A DNA stretch of 64,000 nucleotides from Tricholomella constricta (GCA_013368375.1 JAACJP010000003.1:1984001-2048000); one strand, 5' to 3'. Shown: positions 45,958 through 57,709, numbered from the stretch's first letter. The notes: generated by a model from the letters alone, not told the origin. Numbers and translations: made by a program.

Positions 45958-48520
45958 CTAGGCGAGCCCGATCTGTTCAATGTGTTGTCGTAGGATCACA
46001 TCTCCCACTAAAGGACGTGGACGGATAAGGTCAGCTTACTCGGCGACATGGAAGAAGAAAGGCAGGAAGGAAGGAAGGAAGGAAGGGAGGAAGGCAACTC
46101 ACCATCCGCGATGATGCTTTGTGTTGCTTTGATGTCCTGCAGGAATCGAAGCGTGCGTTACAGTCAGTTCATGGCCATACGTGATGATGATGACGATGAT
46201 GGACATGGAGGGACACGAGTGACATGACATACCAGCATGGAAGTGAAATGCTGGTTCGGGTCAGTCAGTCAGTCAGTCATGGGATCCCTCCAAAGACAGC
46301 GCAAGGTGCTGCTCACCATGTAAAGCGAGCGCTTAGCGACGTCTTTCCTCCGATGCACCTGTATGAAATGCGATCGGAAATATTCAGACACGTTCTCGTA
46401 TACGTTGGGCCGGTCGCCGTAGCTCGTGATGCTGTAGGTAGTTAGTCAGTCAATAGAGGTTTCTTTGGTGGCGGAGCCGAGCAGGAAGGAAGGAAGGAGA
46501 AAGAAAAGAAACCCACTATTTCCGGACTTTGATCCCTGCAGCCAGCTTTTTCCTCAACAGGTCGGCCTATAACAAAACGGGGACATGAACAATGATCAGC
46601 ATCCAAAGAACGGGATAGCGTGGACCGTAAACGTTGAAATGGTGGTGAAGGGGTTGTTGATACTAACTTTGTTTAGGAGCAGAACGAGATGGGCGTTAAC
46701 GAGAAGCTTGTTCGAACAAATGGCGTTGAAGAGCTGGAGGGAATCGTCGATTCGATTCGTTTTCGGATCTTCTTCGAGGTACTGCATAGATGGGAAAGAA
46801 GGGCCAAGAGTGAGAATTTAATTGAAGCACATGGGGTGAAGCGGCGGCTGCCCTTCGGAAGTGACATACATACCTGGTCAAAAGCGCTAATCGGAGCTGT
46901 AGAAATAACAGGCCATCAGACAGACGCACACATGCAGGAGGGGCGCTGGCACTTCCAACACATACCCAGGAATATGATCGCCGTGGCTGGCGCGGAGAAA
47001 AGAAAAAGATAAGGACACGTTAGACCGCGCAGGAATGACCCGTGGGCCCCGAAATCTCACCATCATCAAAGTAAGGGACCCAGGCATGACGCTATGGTTT
47101 AGGATAGAAAAAACACAGCCTTATTCAGGCCATCGTTCCAACGACAAGTTTGGGAAAAGTTGCCCATACCTGACCGCGCTGCGGAATCACGTACGTCAGT
47201 CATTGTCAAAGGTATCTGACTCTTCGGGTAAGGATTCTGACATACCGCGCCTCCAACGTCGTACAGTTTCCAGTCATAGGTGGCCCCGCCCATGTTGATG
47301 GGGAAAGTATGTTCCATAACGCCCAGCGTTTGTAATCGGACATTGAGAATGTCGTCTGACAATCAATAAGTTTTCAAATATTCTACCACGCGACCAACAA
47401 GATGCCAGACATACCATTTGACGGCACGAAATCAGGCTTAGAAATACGTTCAATATTATCCAAGAAGCTGTCGCAAAACTGTCAGAAAAAGAAGCACCGG
47501 CCCGGGGAAGAGGAAAATGCATCGGAAGATAAAAAACATACAATGGCGCAGACTCGTCCAGTCGAAGTTTCCTCGATTCCAAGAGTTGCCGGACCGCACG
47601 ATGTCGCCACAGGGCTTTGATGGGCTCAACACACGCCGCCAACGTCCTTGCTGCGAGATTGACCACCTCGGGCGCATGCGTTCTGCCTGGTGCTGCTAGG
47701 CGACTGTCTGACAGGGGGAACGTTGACGTGACCAGGGCCTGCCATCCGGAGCGGACGAATGCACCGGTGCGGCCGCCCGCTAAAGAGATGCCACCGGACA
47801 GTTCAGAGGCCAGGGTATCCTCGATCGCGATTAGGGGGAGGAGCTGGACCCGGAGTTCCCCGATTTCCCGCCGCCAGATCCCTTCGTTCGCGAGGGCGGT
47901 TTCGGTTGAGGGGAGAGAGTGGGAGGAGGAAGAGGCGATTGGGATCTCGGTAATAGCGTTAGGGTCCCCTTTAGAGCGGGAGTTGAATTCGTAGTCAAGT
48001 TCGTCGAGAGTCATGCGAACGGCTTTGAGGACGTTGAAATAGACGACGGGCTGCCAGGAAGGCCGTTCATGATCGAGTGTTTGGGAAGCGTAGTATAGCT
48101 GGAATTGCTTTTGCAATGTAGATTTTCCTGGTGGGAGTGGTATAAGCCTGAGATATGTAAAAAAACCGAGGAGCTTACCTGACTCTGCTTGTCCGAGCAA
48201 CATCACTGCATTCCGGGGGTCATATATACCGGACGTCGATCAATAGCCGGCTACACACACCTTTGATCTCTCTCCTCGAGGCATCCTTCCGCCTTGCAGA
48301 CTCTTTCTGTAAGGTGCGATCAACACAGCATGCTCCTGAGCCTCGCAAGATACGAAGGGGATAACGAGCCGCTCACCTTCAGTTCCTCGTCAATAGAATT
48401 GCTTATCCTGATAGCTTGCTCGTCGTAGTATTCTCCTGCAGTAATGTGTTCTGGTTGTGCAAAGTCCATCTGAATCAGGTCTGGGGAGTAAACAGCTCTG
48501 CGGTCAGACGAAGTGGCCAT
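45958..48520 (-). CDS. Atypical heterotrimeric G-protein alpha subunit
   Basis: G-alpha subunits couple membrane receptors to effectors. The start at 48520 gives MATSSDRRAVYSPDL. The P loop is GQAESGKST, switch I is DDILNVRLQTLGV with the conserved Arg and Thr, G4 is NKAD, and the C-terminus is HIEQIGLA. A helical-domain insert rich in Ser follows the P loop. Switch II reads DVGGARGQRHAW, where classical subunits have DVGGQR, so the Gln that positions the hydrolytic water is Ala. The G5 motif is TSML instead of TCAT. There is no N-terminal MGxxxS myristoylation site. These features fit the divergent, expanded G-alpha group of mushrooms. At least ten introns interrupt the gene, including a 9-nt exon (47170-47178) in switch II. 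It probably binds GTP with altered turnover. Confidence 0.88.
46064..46279. repeat. Microsatellites in G-alpha introns
   Basis: An (AAGG)n tract at about 46064-46086 and a (TCAG)n tract at 46261-46279 lie in two separate introns near the 3' end of the G-alpha gene. Splice borders beside them look normal. Confidence 0.85.
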
Positions 48521-49101
48521 TTTATGTGAGAGCCACAGCAAATTGATGGTGTAAGGTCAAGCCTGGCGAGTTCGATCAGGTCAAATCAGGTTGTTGGATC
48601 GTCCATTTTGTAGCCGCGGGTCCATGATCAGCAATTTCTCCTTTTGATTCAAATCTGGCTCTCCCGTAAGTGTATCAGGAACGCGTCAAGTTGGGTTGAC
48701 GACCAACCACAGCAGCAAAGAAACTATACGTACCCCGTTCTGATAACGTCCATTCCCGAGAACTGAAGGTCGGTGTAGGCTACATGCAGCGAGCCGTCTG
48801 AATCCTGAACCTGTAATTGTTCTTTGTGAGCCCACGTAAAATTGGAATGGCTCCACTGCCCAGCCCCAGCGATATGGTACAATCAAAGGTTGACGATCAA
48901 TCAAGGGATTCCTGAGAAATATCTGCTTCATTTGGCATGCCCGCTGATACGATTCGGTTCGGCCATCTCATCATTAACTCGGAGCTGCGGCGCTGAACAT
49001 TGATATTGAACATTGACGATCTCTGCGACTCGGCTTTGCGCACCTCTTCTTCATCGCCCACCCCGTTCTCATTGCGAGTCACCTAGTATCAGACCTTTCT
49101 C
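48521..49101. other. Upstream region of G-alpha, nothing else recognised
   Basis: About 580 bp that should contain the G-alpha promoter. Short frames (for example 48686-48931, minus) have no family resemblance. Confidence 0.4.
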
Positions 49102-49650
49102 ATGAATGCATCGTCGGATCACGTTAACGTTGGGGCTGGAACGTGCGTGGACGTCCATCAGCACCATTCAAGCCAAGTTGATGATGAAAGGCTGTCCGAC
49201 ACCAGCTTCTTGAACGCGGAAACACAGTCAGTGACCGGTCCCATCGCCCGAGAATTCCGTTACTCTCCCACAGCTGTGTCATCAACAATTACCGCTCAGG
49301 CTTACAGATACTCGACAAGTGCCAATTGTATCGAATGGCAACCACAACAAAAATCCTTCCATATGCTGGTATGGCTATGCTGTACCGGTTCTAGGCAATC
49401 ACAGGCTACTGCGAAAATCCTTCCATGGCTCTCTGCGCAATCGTCCTTTAGGATCTATGTCCTCTCTTTCACAGAGGGAAAATATAAGCTCGAAAGTTTG
49501 CGAGTCACGTCAACCCTCTTGGACGACCTTCGAACCATGTCCTCGGGCAAGGAAAATCGCTCTTCGTGGTTGACACCATCCCAGATGCGAGGCACAATAA
49601 AGAAGTCACCGCCTCTACAGGTGATCCCCACTGATGGTGCGGTCAAATAA
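49102..49650 (+). CDS. Hypothetical protein, single open frame
   Basis: An uninterrupted 182-codon frame begins MNASSDHVNVGAGTCVDVHQ and ends PTDGAVK. The composition is rich in Ser and Thr, with no membrane helix, known motif or zinc cluster. A stretch related to aatccttccat occurs twice (near 49349 and 49417), so part may be a small internal duplication. It could be a real lineage-specific gene or chance, and the length alone is weak support in DNA of this composition. Confidence 0.3.
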   Translation: MNASSDHVNVGAGTCVDVHQHHSSQVDDERLSDTSFLNAETQSVTGPIAREFRYSPTAVSSTITAQAYRYSTSANCIEWQPQQKSFHMLVWLCCTGSRQSQATAKILPWLSAQSSFRIYVLSFTEGKYKLESLRVTSTLLDDLRTMSSGKENRSSWLTPSQMRGTIKKSPPLQVIPTDGAVK

Positions 49651-52639
49651 GCATACGGTCGTGAACGCCTGATGGGGTACGCGTACAAAGTCAGTGACTT
49701 TGCCTTCTCCTCGACACGATATCAAATACAGTCCATTCCGATTCAAAGGAGGGCGTTGGGTTCTGCTTTCTCGTGATTTCAGGCTCCCGCACGTTCCCGA
49801 ATACCGAATAAATATGATCTGATTCAAGTCACAAATATGGCAGCAGTCACGATAATAGCCTTGTGCATCGCTCGACCAGGAGAGTTTGGGCGGAGCTGAT
49901 GAAAAATCGTCACTTCTTAGGCCTCTTGATCATCCCAGTCATCTCCTGTGCGCTCTCGCGGGTTCGTTCAGTTCTTCACCCGCATCATCATCAGTAAGAC
50001 GTTTATGAACGAGATCTCTGGTAGTCGCTTGATCGAGATGTCCACTGATATATAGCGCTCTGACATGAAACGTGCATATATGATTCTGCGCGAAGGCGGT
50101 GGTCCTAGCCCGCTTTCCAGGGTGGTGGCGTAATAGACTGCGTCTACACCTTGTTTGAGCTCGATCGAATCCCTGGAGTATGCTCCATCCATATGATAAA
50201 GCGCACCAGATATTGATGGAATGTAGTCTCGCTGCGCCCGTCACCGTCGGGACGCTCGTCATTACAATGTGCGCTGCATTTAAATTAGCATGTCCCGGGA
50301 CGTATCTCATCCCGAATCGAGGAATCCGTACACTGCGGACGTCCAAAACTTGGAGCCGAAAGTGAGGTCCACTGCCCCAGCTCCTCTGATGACGATTGCA
50401 TGGTAAGATTCTCGGAACCTGAAGGCCTGTCGAAGGGCGATGCCGAAAGGCCACGGCATAGAGCGTTCTATTTCAAGGTCCTACTGAAGGCACTGAAAGC
50501 GTGAGGTTGTCCGACGTAAGATATTACGAGCCTTTACGATAAAAAACATGTCCGTGCCATCCGGTTAAATCTCGATTTACTAGTAGATTGCCAGGCAAGC
50601 CTTGTGAAATGGGCGGATAACGCCTAAAGAACAGGTGTCAGGGCAGGTGTGTGTTATTGCCGCTCTTAGGATGATCGTTGTCCCTGGTGATTGGCATCAA
50701 GGCAGTTGCATCACCATATACTAAATCGAGGAAAGATATCAGCGTGATTATAGACATGGGTTGCGAACTTGATGGGCCGGGACTTCTATTGCAATCAACT
50801 TGAAGCAAGTAGCTATATCCTGCTGAAGGAGATCAAATGTTGATACATCGCTATCGCGTCCTATTTGTACACATTCGACGCGTCTCGAGGTCGAAACTGT
50901 TAGGATGAGCAAGCTAGAATCAACGTCCTGCCAAGTCTATCGAAACTATGAATCTCCTAGGGCTGCCATCAATGGGCCTTCTGGATCATTGAGAGCTGTG
51001 ATATCGAGGTCAGAGATCGAACCTGAGCTCACCAAGTGTGCCTTGGTCCGGGACCTTGTAGGAGAAAATCACGATCGAATTCGTTCCTCTGGCTGTGAGA
51101 TCATCGAGCTGCGCCACAGGTTTCAAATTTCGAAATATAGAGTACTCATGCTTCATCGTGACGAATTACTTCACTGAGGCTGATGCCAACGAGAGACAGA
51201 TCACGTTGGTCTGCAACCGAGTGGAAAGCTTTTTCTGCTGTGGAAGGACTGAAATAGCGAGCTACATCATGATCTTGATTGAGTCTTCGATTGCGAGGGT
51301 TCTGACGGGGGTGGAGCTCCATGGAGTCAAAGGCCCACGGGAAAGGAATTCTGCGTTTCTGTCTTTTTCCAAGTATGAGAAAAAGAAGAGCAGGTTCGCA
51401 CTCGTACAAGGCCACTGCGGGAGAACCACGCAGTATACAAGTTGGACGCTGTTCGATCTTGAATTGTTCGAGTTTTACAAAAGTTATGCGACCTAAAGAA
51501 TGGAAAACGATTGGTGCCAGACGTTGATATCCGAGAGAGGACAGAGGTCGGTGGTCAACATCAAGCTTCAATACGACTACTACGCACACTTATTGTGTAG
51601 CGCTTGGTGATGTTGATGCGGATGAGGTTCTGAAATATCTCGCTCTCGAAACTGATACCAGCATGGCACGATTGCAAGCGAATCTATGCAATGCCGTATC
51701 TATCGGAAGGGGTCTTTCTGCTGCAGCAGATCGACTATGCTTTGATTATCTTAGCTAGCCTCGTGAGTACAGAAGAACTCACTTCGTATCTTTCAAGGCT
51801 GCTCAACGCTGCATCATTTCGGTCAACCATCCTTGGTTCTGTTCTCTCCTCTCGTCCGAGCGTCGAAAATGGGTTGATCCTCCCGGAATTGTTATCGCGG
51901 ACAGACGCACTCTGGGCCTAGCGCCACGTCGGAAGCACATGGAGTTGCGCACGCAGTGTGTAGATTATGATGTAGCAGATCATCCAGCTTCGTGGTAAAC
52001 TTCATGACGCACAGGCCAGAAAAGGGATCCAGCATATTCTCGAACAGGTGAGTCGAGGAGCGCCGTGCATGTGGGGTACCCAGTTTCACTGTACGCGGCT
52101 GGAAGGGACACGGCAGTTGAAAGGCGAAGAACAGTTCGGGTTGAAGGTGGGTGTCCAGGGGATTAGCCTCAGTGCGAGTGGATGTTACACTCTATGAATG
52201 GATGGAGCGGGGAGAGCAAAACAGCTGCATAGCGTCACAAGCTATATTCGAGCCATTCGGAGGGAGGCCATCCATTCGCGTGTATGCAAGGTGTTGCCAG
52301 TGGTAACAGAGAGAGCCACCTTGCCGAGGTGTTCACTGGTACAAGCAACTGAAGTGCGAAGATGACTGTTGGACATGATACACGAATCATAGCGCGCCTT
52401 CCACTTAGGAACTGGCAGGCGGAGGTGGAGCCAGCTGTGCGCATCATGCGTTTCAGTGCTATCCGTGCATTTTAGGTCGTGATAGCGCAACATCGAAGGA
52501 AGAGGTGACACGGGAGAGCAAACGAGTAATCTGGCTTGTCGCTAGTGACCATGATTATTAATGTATAAGTTGACGAGTGAAAGAAGTTATGGACAGCCTG
52601 AGAGCGCGGCTCGGCGACCCGGCAATGTCTGCGCAACGG
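49651..52639. other. Gene-poor interval with decayed-looking frames
   Basis: Several overlapping frames of 90-170 codons on both strands lack recognisable domains. Examples are 49939-50454 minus, 50905-51177 plus, 51095-51496 plus and 51146-51589 minus. The minus-strand frame at 49939-50454 includes FRLQVLDVRSVRIPRFGMRY and YVPGHANLNAAHIVMTS, which look conserved-protein-like. The reading appears to switch frame part-way, so a decayed gene of unknown family is possible. I see no mobile-element ends. Confidence 0.3.
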
Positions 52640-53197
52640 AAATGCTGGAACTCGCGAGTACAACGTATGGTGGGCCTTCAGCGATCTTCTTTTCCCAACC
52701 CCGCGTTTGAGGTACGTGCGAGATATGTCTAAACGTCTGCCTTCTAAGCTCTGAACACCATAAGTACTCTCCACATTTAGGACCTCGGGTCGAATGGGCG
52801 GCAGTTCAGCTTTAACAAGATGTCGGTCCTCTTCGCGCGAGTAGTCGCCCGTGTAAAGAATTTTAAGCCCAGCGATATCAATGAGAAATATGCATGCTCC
52901 CAGAACGTGACCAGCGTGGTATGGAGTAAAGGATTCAAGGAAACCCCAGGACATACGGTAATTAGTTGATGGGCCGATATTGGGATGATGGAGGCCAGGG
53001 ACATTGACATATCCAGAGGAGTAAGAAGAGCGTCCGACGAGGATGAGCTAGATACACAAATAGGGCTCAGAACAGCGTTATAGAGGTCGGAGAAAGAAAA
53101 AAAACCTCATTCAAACATAATCATGCATCATGAACTTGTGCATAGCTTTTGTGGGATGCGTCATGTAGACCTTGCCCTTGCCATCTCTGAAATTCGT
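52640..53197 (-). pseudogene. YSH1: Fragment of CPSF73/Ysh1-type mRNA 3'-end nuclease gene
   Basis: Ysh1/CPSF73 is the endonuclease that cuts pre-mRNA for polyadenylation. From 53197 the minus strand reads TNFRDGKGKVYMTHPTKAMH, then KFMMHDYV followed by a TGA. Beyond a possible intron come [15 protein letters not shown] and, after a frame change near 52940, [16 protein letters not shown] and [15 protein letters not shown], ending in [14 protein letters not shown] separate [10 protein letters not shown] piece lies near 52655-52685. The HxHxDH active-site segment and most of the beta-CASP domain are absent, so only about 150 of the expected 700 or more residues remain. It is a relic of a partial duplication. 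Confidence 0.75.
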
Positions 53198-53733
53198 CTG
53201 TAGGCAAAAGTAAGCTTTCCACAAGCCGCGTTTGACAGAAAACTGATAATATAAGTTAGAGCTGCAGCATAGTCTAAATGAAAACTGGAGCCACTCGTCA
53301 GATATACGTTGGAAACAGAATTCAGATTGCGTACTGTGTGACTAGAATAGCATCCACCGTGCTTCAGTCCGACTCGTCAATGAAAGGAAGAGAAGCCATT
53401 CCGCTTTAAGCTGGATGAACTCCTGCATCGCAAACTATCGTCCTTCCGCGGTACTGCAGCACGCAACATGAACGTCCCACTTCTTGGCCGGCGCCCAAGA
53501 GAGTAACACTCAGAGTGGTGTATCAGCCATCGTAAAAGCCGTTTCTGCAGGTTTGATGTCCAGACGTAGTAGTTACCAGGTGAGGAGCTGGAGCAAAGCT
53601 GAGCGAGCCAAGTTCAAGCACGAATGAAACCGCTGAGAGAGAAAGTCCGTTACATAAGCAAAAACGGAGGGATCGAGAGGGATCGAGTCTGTCGCTGTCT
53701 GTCGCCACTCTTCTACCTTATGCATTATGCATA
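53198..53733. other. Intergenic, nothing recognised
   Basis: No coding or repeat structure is supported. If the nuclease relic once extended further upstream, its 5' exons are not recognisable here. Confidence 0.4.
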
Positions 53734-54536
53734 ATGGCTCACCCAAAACGACTTAGGTCAAGCGAGAAAGCTTGTCAAAAATACGCTGATGCGAAACGGG
53801 CCGTAAAGGAAAAGCATAAAAGTGCTGCTAAATTTAAGAGCGAGCATCATGCTGGACAGCCAAACGTCGACGCTGTATTCGGTACGCCCAAGGGTACGCC
53901 CCTGCCCTACAATCATTATAAATTGATCAGACTAACATCTCACGCAAATCATAGGTCAATAAAGCTTCCAATGCAACGGAGAGCATCCCCCAATCTCATA
54001 GCACCTCTGTGGATTCTGTTCAGGATTTGACAAGGACCTTGGGGAACCTTTAGACTCTCTGGAGCAATGGACGACGCCTTTCAGCAGTTGAATCTGATTG
54101 CACGTCAACGCCGGTTCGATCAACGCCCCCTCCAAAACTTGACATCACATTTGATCTCAATCCGGGCCAGCATACGCACGGACCTATTACAGCTCTGGGA
54201 CCTCGCCTTAGTCGAAGGCGATACTTAACTTGCCCTGAAATGCAAACGAATGGATCTTGTTTTCTCAGCCCCGAAATGATGCACCACAAGACTGCACATC
54301 GCTCTTCAACGGCATATCTTCTCGTAAACCATTTCCAAGTTGTCTACCTACCTGAATTGAAGTGGTTGAATAAGTCATTGACGGAAATTTCTAGAGTCTC
54401 ATTACACCCTTCGTCTTCTCGAATCCTTTCCCTTGTTGAAGATATTGACAAGCTTACAAAAATCGATTTCCATCTATGGAAGTCGTGTTCGACGGGTCAG
54501 CAGACCGCCTCCAAACCCAAGCATCCTTCGGCCTAA
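53734..54536 (+). pseudogene. Unidentified gene, probably decayed
   Basis: The start MAHPKRLRSSEKACQKYADA opens a lysine-rich helical stretch ending near VFGTPKG. After a plausible intron (acceptor near 53951), a second block reads NATESIPQSHSTSVDSVQDL. It is broken by a TAG near 54048, then continues without stops to 54536 (for example STPPPKLDITFDLNPGQHTH and VVYLPELKWLNKSLTEISRV). The long open run after the stop suggests former coding. No domain is recognised. It may be a host gene or the remnant of a transposon protein. Confidence 0.4.
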
Positions 54537-54784
54537 GGCGTACTTCACTGACACACACAGCATATGTATCATATTCTGATGATGATCGTAACCACTTGCT
54601 CCTGGTTTGCACTAAATCTCACAGGGAACTCGAAACGAATAGATTACTGCTCCAAAGAGTTCACATGGTCTTCATCCACAATCCCACCTAGATCACTGAA
54701 ACCTACAGGCTCGCCCTTCTTGTGATATGTTCTTGCTTTATAAACCATCTCCTCTCCTCAAGTTCTCCAGTGTCTCTTCTTCAA

Positions 54785-55564
54785 ATGTCAGCATCAGCCG
54801 ATCTTTACAAGCTCTTGGTAACAGCATGGTACCACAATACCATTGTCCAATACGCCAGTGGTAAGTCCAGCTCATCTCCACGGGTAACTGCCTGACCTTT
54901 TTCGTATCAGTCAGTGCTTTGACGTTCTACCTCTATGACTATAGTCAGTTTACCTTTTCTTTCCTCACACCATCGTGATTGAACAACGTCCACGTATTAG
55001 CCCTCATGCTAAAAGACGAGGTTTGTTTGTTCAATTCATGTCATGTTTGGAATGGCTCTCTAATCACCTTTTGAAGGTGGAATACTTCTGGGTGCATGAG
55101 ATTCCTGGCTATGGTTCCCTGTTCCCAATTCTCACTATTGGCCAGAAAGCCGGCTGCATGGCGTTGTGGTTATATCGTGCGTCTTGTTTCCCTGCTCGGG
55201 AGTCATGTGGGTGAACCACAATGGCGAGGTCCTTGTTTCGATCCCCCGTGTGTGCGATTTCAACTATCAAACATGCCGGGCTCTGATTGGCCGATCCTGG
55301 TGCTGGTAGGGGGTTTTAGTGGGTAGTGGATGTCGGGCGGCATCAATTCTAGGAAAAAATTTCCTAGGCACGGCAATGCATTATGCATCCGTGATTGGTG
55401 TGCCCACTTCTGAGTCCCACACTGTTCATTGCCAAGGCTTTGTTCGTCCGAGAAACGGATTCACCTCCTCGGCGGGTGAAATTCCCGTCCGTCTTCAGCG
55501 GGCTATCAGGGGCTGACTTTGTGAGTTGCCTGTAAGCTGTGGGTTACGACCCAAGAACGCACCA

Positions 55565-55614
<50 letters not shown>

Positions 55615-56901
55615 ATTGGCCAGAAATCCCGCTTTACGCCAATTAAAGTCCTCTTTCTCATCGTAAGCATTTCCTTCGTGAACCAAGGACATTGTTGACC
55701 TCCGAGCATCTACAGAACCGTTACCTCGCCATGGCATTGGCAATCGTTAATGCGGCGTGTATGCATCTTTGTTTGTCTCTCCTTTCCACTGTTGAGACAG
55801 TCTATGGTCCTTACAGTCGAAGTGCAACCACAAGCAACCAAATTCACGTATGCGTATACTTATCTGTGGGAGAAAGTTCTTTCTGACTGACTTATTTATC
55901 AGATGTGCGTTGCTTATACGCTACGAAAACTGCGACTGATAGTCAAGCGCAATTCAATTAGGTGCATTTTGGACTCAATTTGGCATCTGGTCAGGTAAGT
56001 GTGTTGGTGGCAATTTCAACCATCCCTTAAAAATCTTCAGGAATACTCCTTTCAAGCATTGTAGAGAGTACGTGTCTCTTCTTGTGTCTTCAACCTTAGA
56101 GCCACAGCACATCAATAATGGCGGCCGTCACAGTCATTCTTCAATTTCGTGTACATGCCCTCTACAACCAAAGTGCGACGAGTCTCTTCCAAGTTGTTCA
56201 GCACAGGGTTCTAATTATCTGCCACAGACAAGATCGTCTTTTTCGTGGTATCTGCTTTGTTTATAGTAGAGGTGGGGAGTATGTGCATCATTGGAGGATT
56301 ATACACACATGTGCGCTGTACGTCCGATACCGTTTCTCGAAAGCACAATCTGACACCGTTTCTAGTGCAAGCACCAGCAGTCCCAATTCTGGGTACACCG
56401 TTCTGCCCAAATTCAACCGATGCATCGTATCTCTTTGCCTTCCAGTTAGTAATTCTCGTATTCCTGCGGGACTTTCTCGGTAACACTCATAATGTTTGCA
56501 CAGAATACCTCTCATGGGATTCGAATTCATTCTACTGTGCCTGGTATTATTCAAAGGTATCCTACACTATCGAGGACTTCAAGGTACATCGTGGTCCACT
56601 TCCCGAATTGTTTCCGTTCTTCTTCGCGACTCTTTGCTCTATTTCCTGAGGTACGACATCGCTTATAGGCCTCTTATCTCCATTCTCTGCACGCTTGACT
56701 TACCTTTTCCATAGCATCTTCACCGTCCTCTTGATCAATACAATGATGTGGGAGGTCGGCCCAGCCACCCTCTATCCTTTAGCTGCGACATGGTCCGTTG
56801 TGATACCGACGACGGCTTGCAATCGGATGTTGATTAATATGCGAAAGGCCGGTGGCACCATCCAACACAGTTCAAAAATTCCCATGAGCTCGGTACTCTA
56901 A
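54785..56901 (+). CDS. DUF6533 family membrane protein, copy C (SINE-bearing)
   Basis: This paralogue of the two genes at 4-9.3 kb is in opposite orientation and 45 kb away. It starts MSASADLYKLLVTAWYHNTI. Exons give SALTFYLYDY, LMLKDE, VEYFW and KSRFTPIKVLFLIV, reproducing the DUF6533 signature, then NRYLAMALAIVNAACM, an FWTQFGIWSG exon, VTVILQFRVHALYNQS, LFAFQLVILVFL and the final exon ending PMSSVL at 56901. The intron between VEYFW and KSRFT is enlarged by a SINE. If the distal copy of the acceptor is used, the coding sequence stays intact. Exons downstream of 55700 are less certain, and a stop near 56649 is presumably intronic. Confidence 0.6.
55134..55626 (+). mobile_element. tRNA-derived SINE with poly(A) tail and 15-bp target duplication
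   Basis: The direct repeat actattggccagaaa flanks the unit (55134-55148 and 55612-55626). The 463-bp body begins GCCGGCTGC and carries a pol III A box TGGCGTTGTGG (55159-55169). A B box, GTTTCGATCCC, follows at 55235-55245. It ends in a pure run of 47 A (55566-55612). No coding capacity exists. These traits define a tRNA-type SINE mobilised by a LINE. The intact tail and perfect duplication indicate a young insertion. The box spacing is slightly wide, as in tRNAs with a long variable arm or a SINE with an internal insertion. Confidence 0.88.
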
Positions 56902-57709
56902 CTGTTACCTGGCAAGGTTGACGCTATACAAGTTATGACTAAATGATGCTCGAAGTCCCATCGAGTACTCCTGGCCTATGTATTTACAGAAACTACAAGG
57001 ATCGCTGTATAACAATGTGTCTAACATGATCTGCAGAGGGCGCAAGCTTAACGCAGCCTGCACGACTGGATTTACTCGTTGGATCGCGCGAGTGGTTACA
57101 CGCCAACGATATATGTTGATCTCAGGGGCCGGAGAGGTCTCTGCGCGTGTGTGCTATGGCTTGAATGGCATCCATTGTCCAGTTCAGCTTTTCGGTCTCC
57201 GCCGCAAGCTGGGTGGGCCCCCGCGGCATTGCGCTTTCTTTGTCCTATATGTTTTGACGGTCGTACGGATGCCATGCAGAACACGCATCAGTAGTGCCCT
57301 CAGCGTCATCGGTAGAGCAGCCGTCGTCAGTGCATATCGTGCTCGAAGGCGAGTCAGAAGAGCCGTCTAACGAGGTTGTTTGGGCTGCACGTATGCGAGC
57401 AGAATACGCCTTATAACAACATGGATTTCCATATATGTTTCTCACTGACCTTGATAGGTATCCTATATTTCTGGTGAGCCTTAAACACTGCGCTTTATTC
57501 TTGCCTTGAGCTGTTATAATATAGTATGGTCACTGTTCTTACTATCGCCAACCTGGCCCTTAACACCGTAAGTCCCCTCACATCATATAACTCTGAGTTC
57601 TGAACAATCGTCAACTTGCGCCACCTTCAGACAATCCCTGTAAGCGAGGCACCCTAGTCTTCTCTCCACTCACTACACTGACCTTTTCCTTATACTGTTC
57701 CTGTGCGGC
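56902..57709. other. Intergenic between DUF6533 copy C and retrotransposon
   Basis: A plus-strand frame at 56978-57370 and its overlapping neighbours contain a short CPICFDG patch. Neither can be assigned to a family. The minus strand has a Ser/Thr/Asp-rich frame (57245-57445). I cannot tell whether this is an old mobile-element fragment. Confidence 0.3.

Noticed and set aside
55495..55743. Minus-strand frame with a long poly-phenylalanine run
   Set aside because: It is the reverse complement of the SINE poly(A) tail and has no coding meaning.
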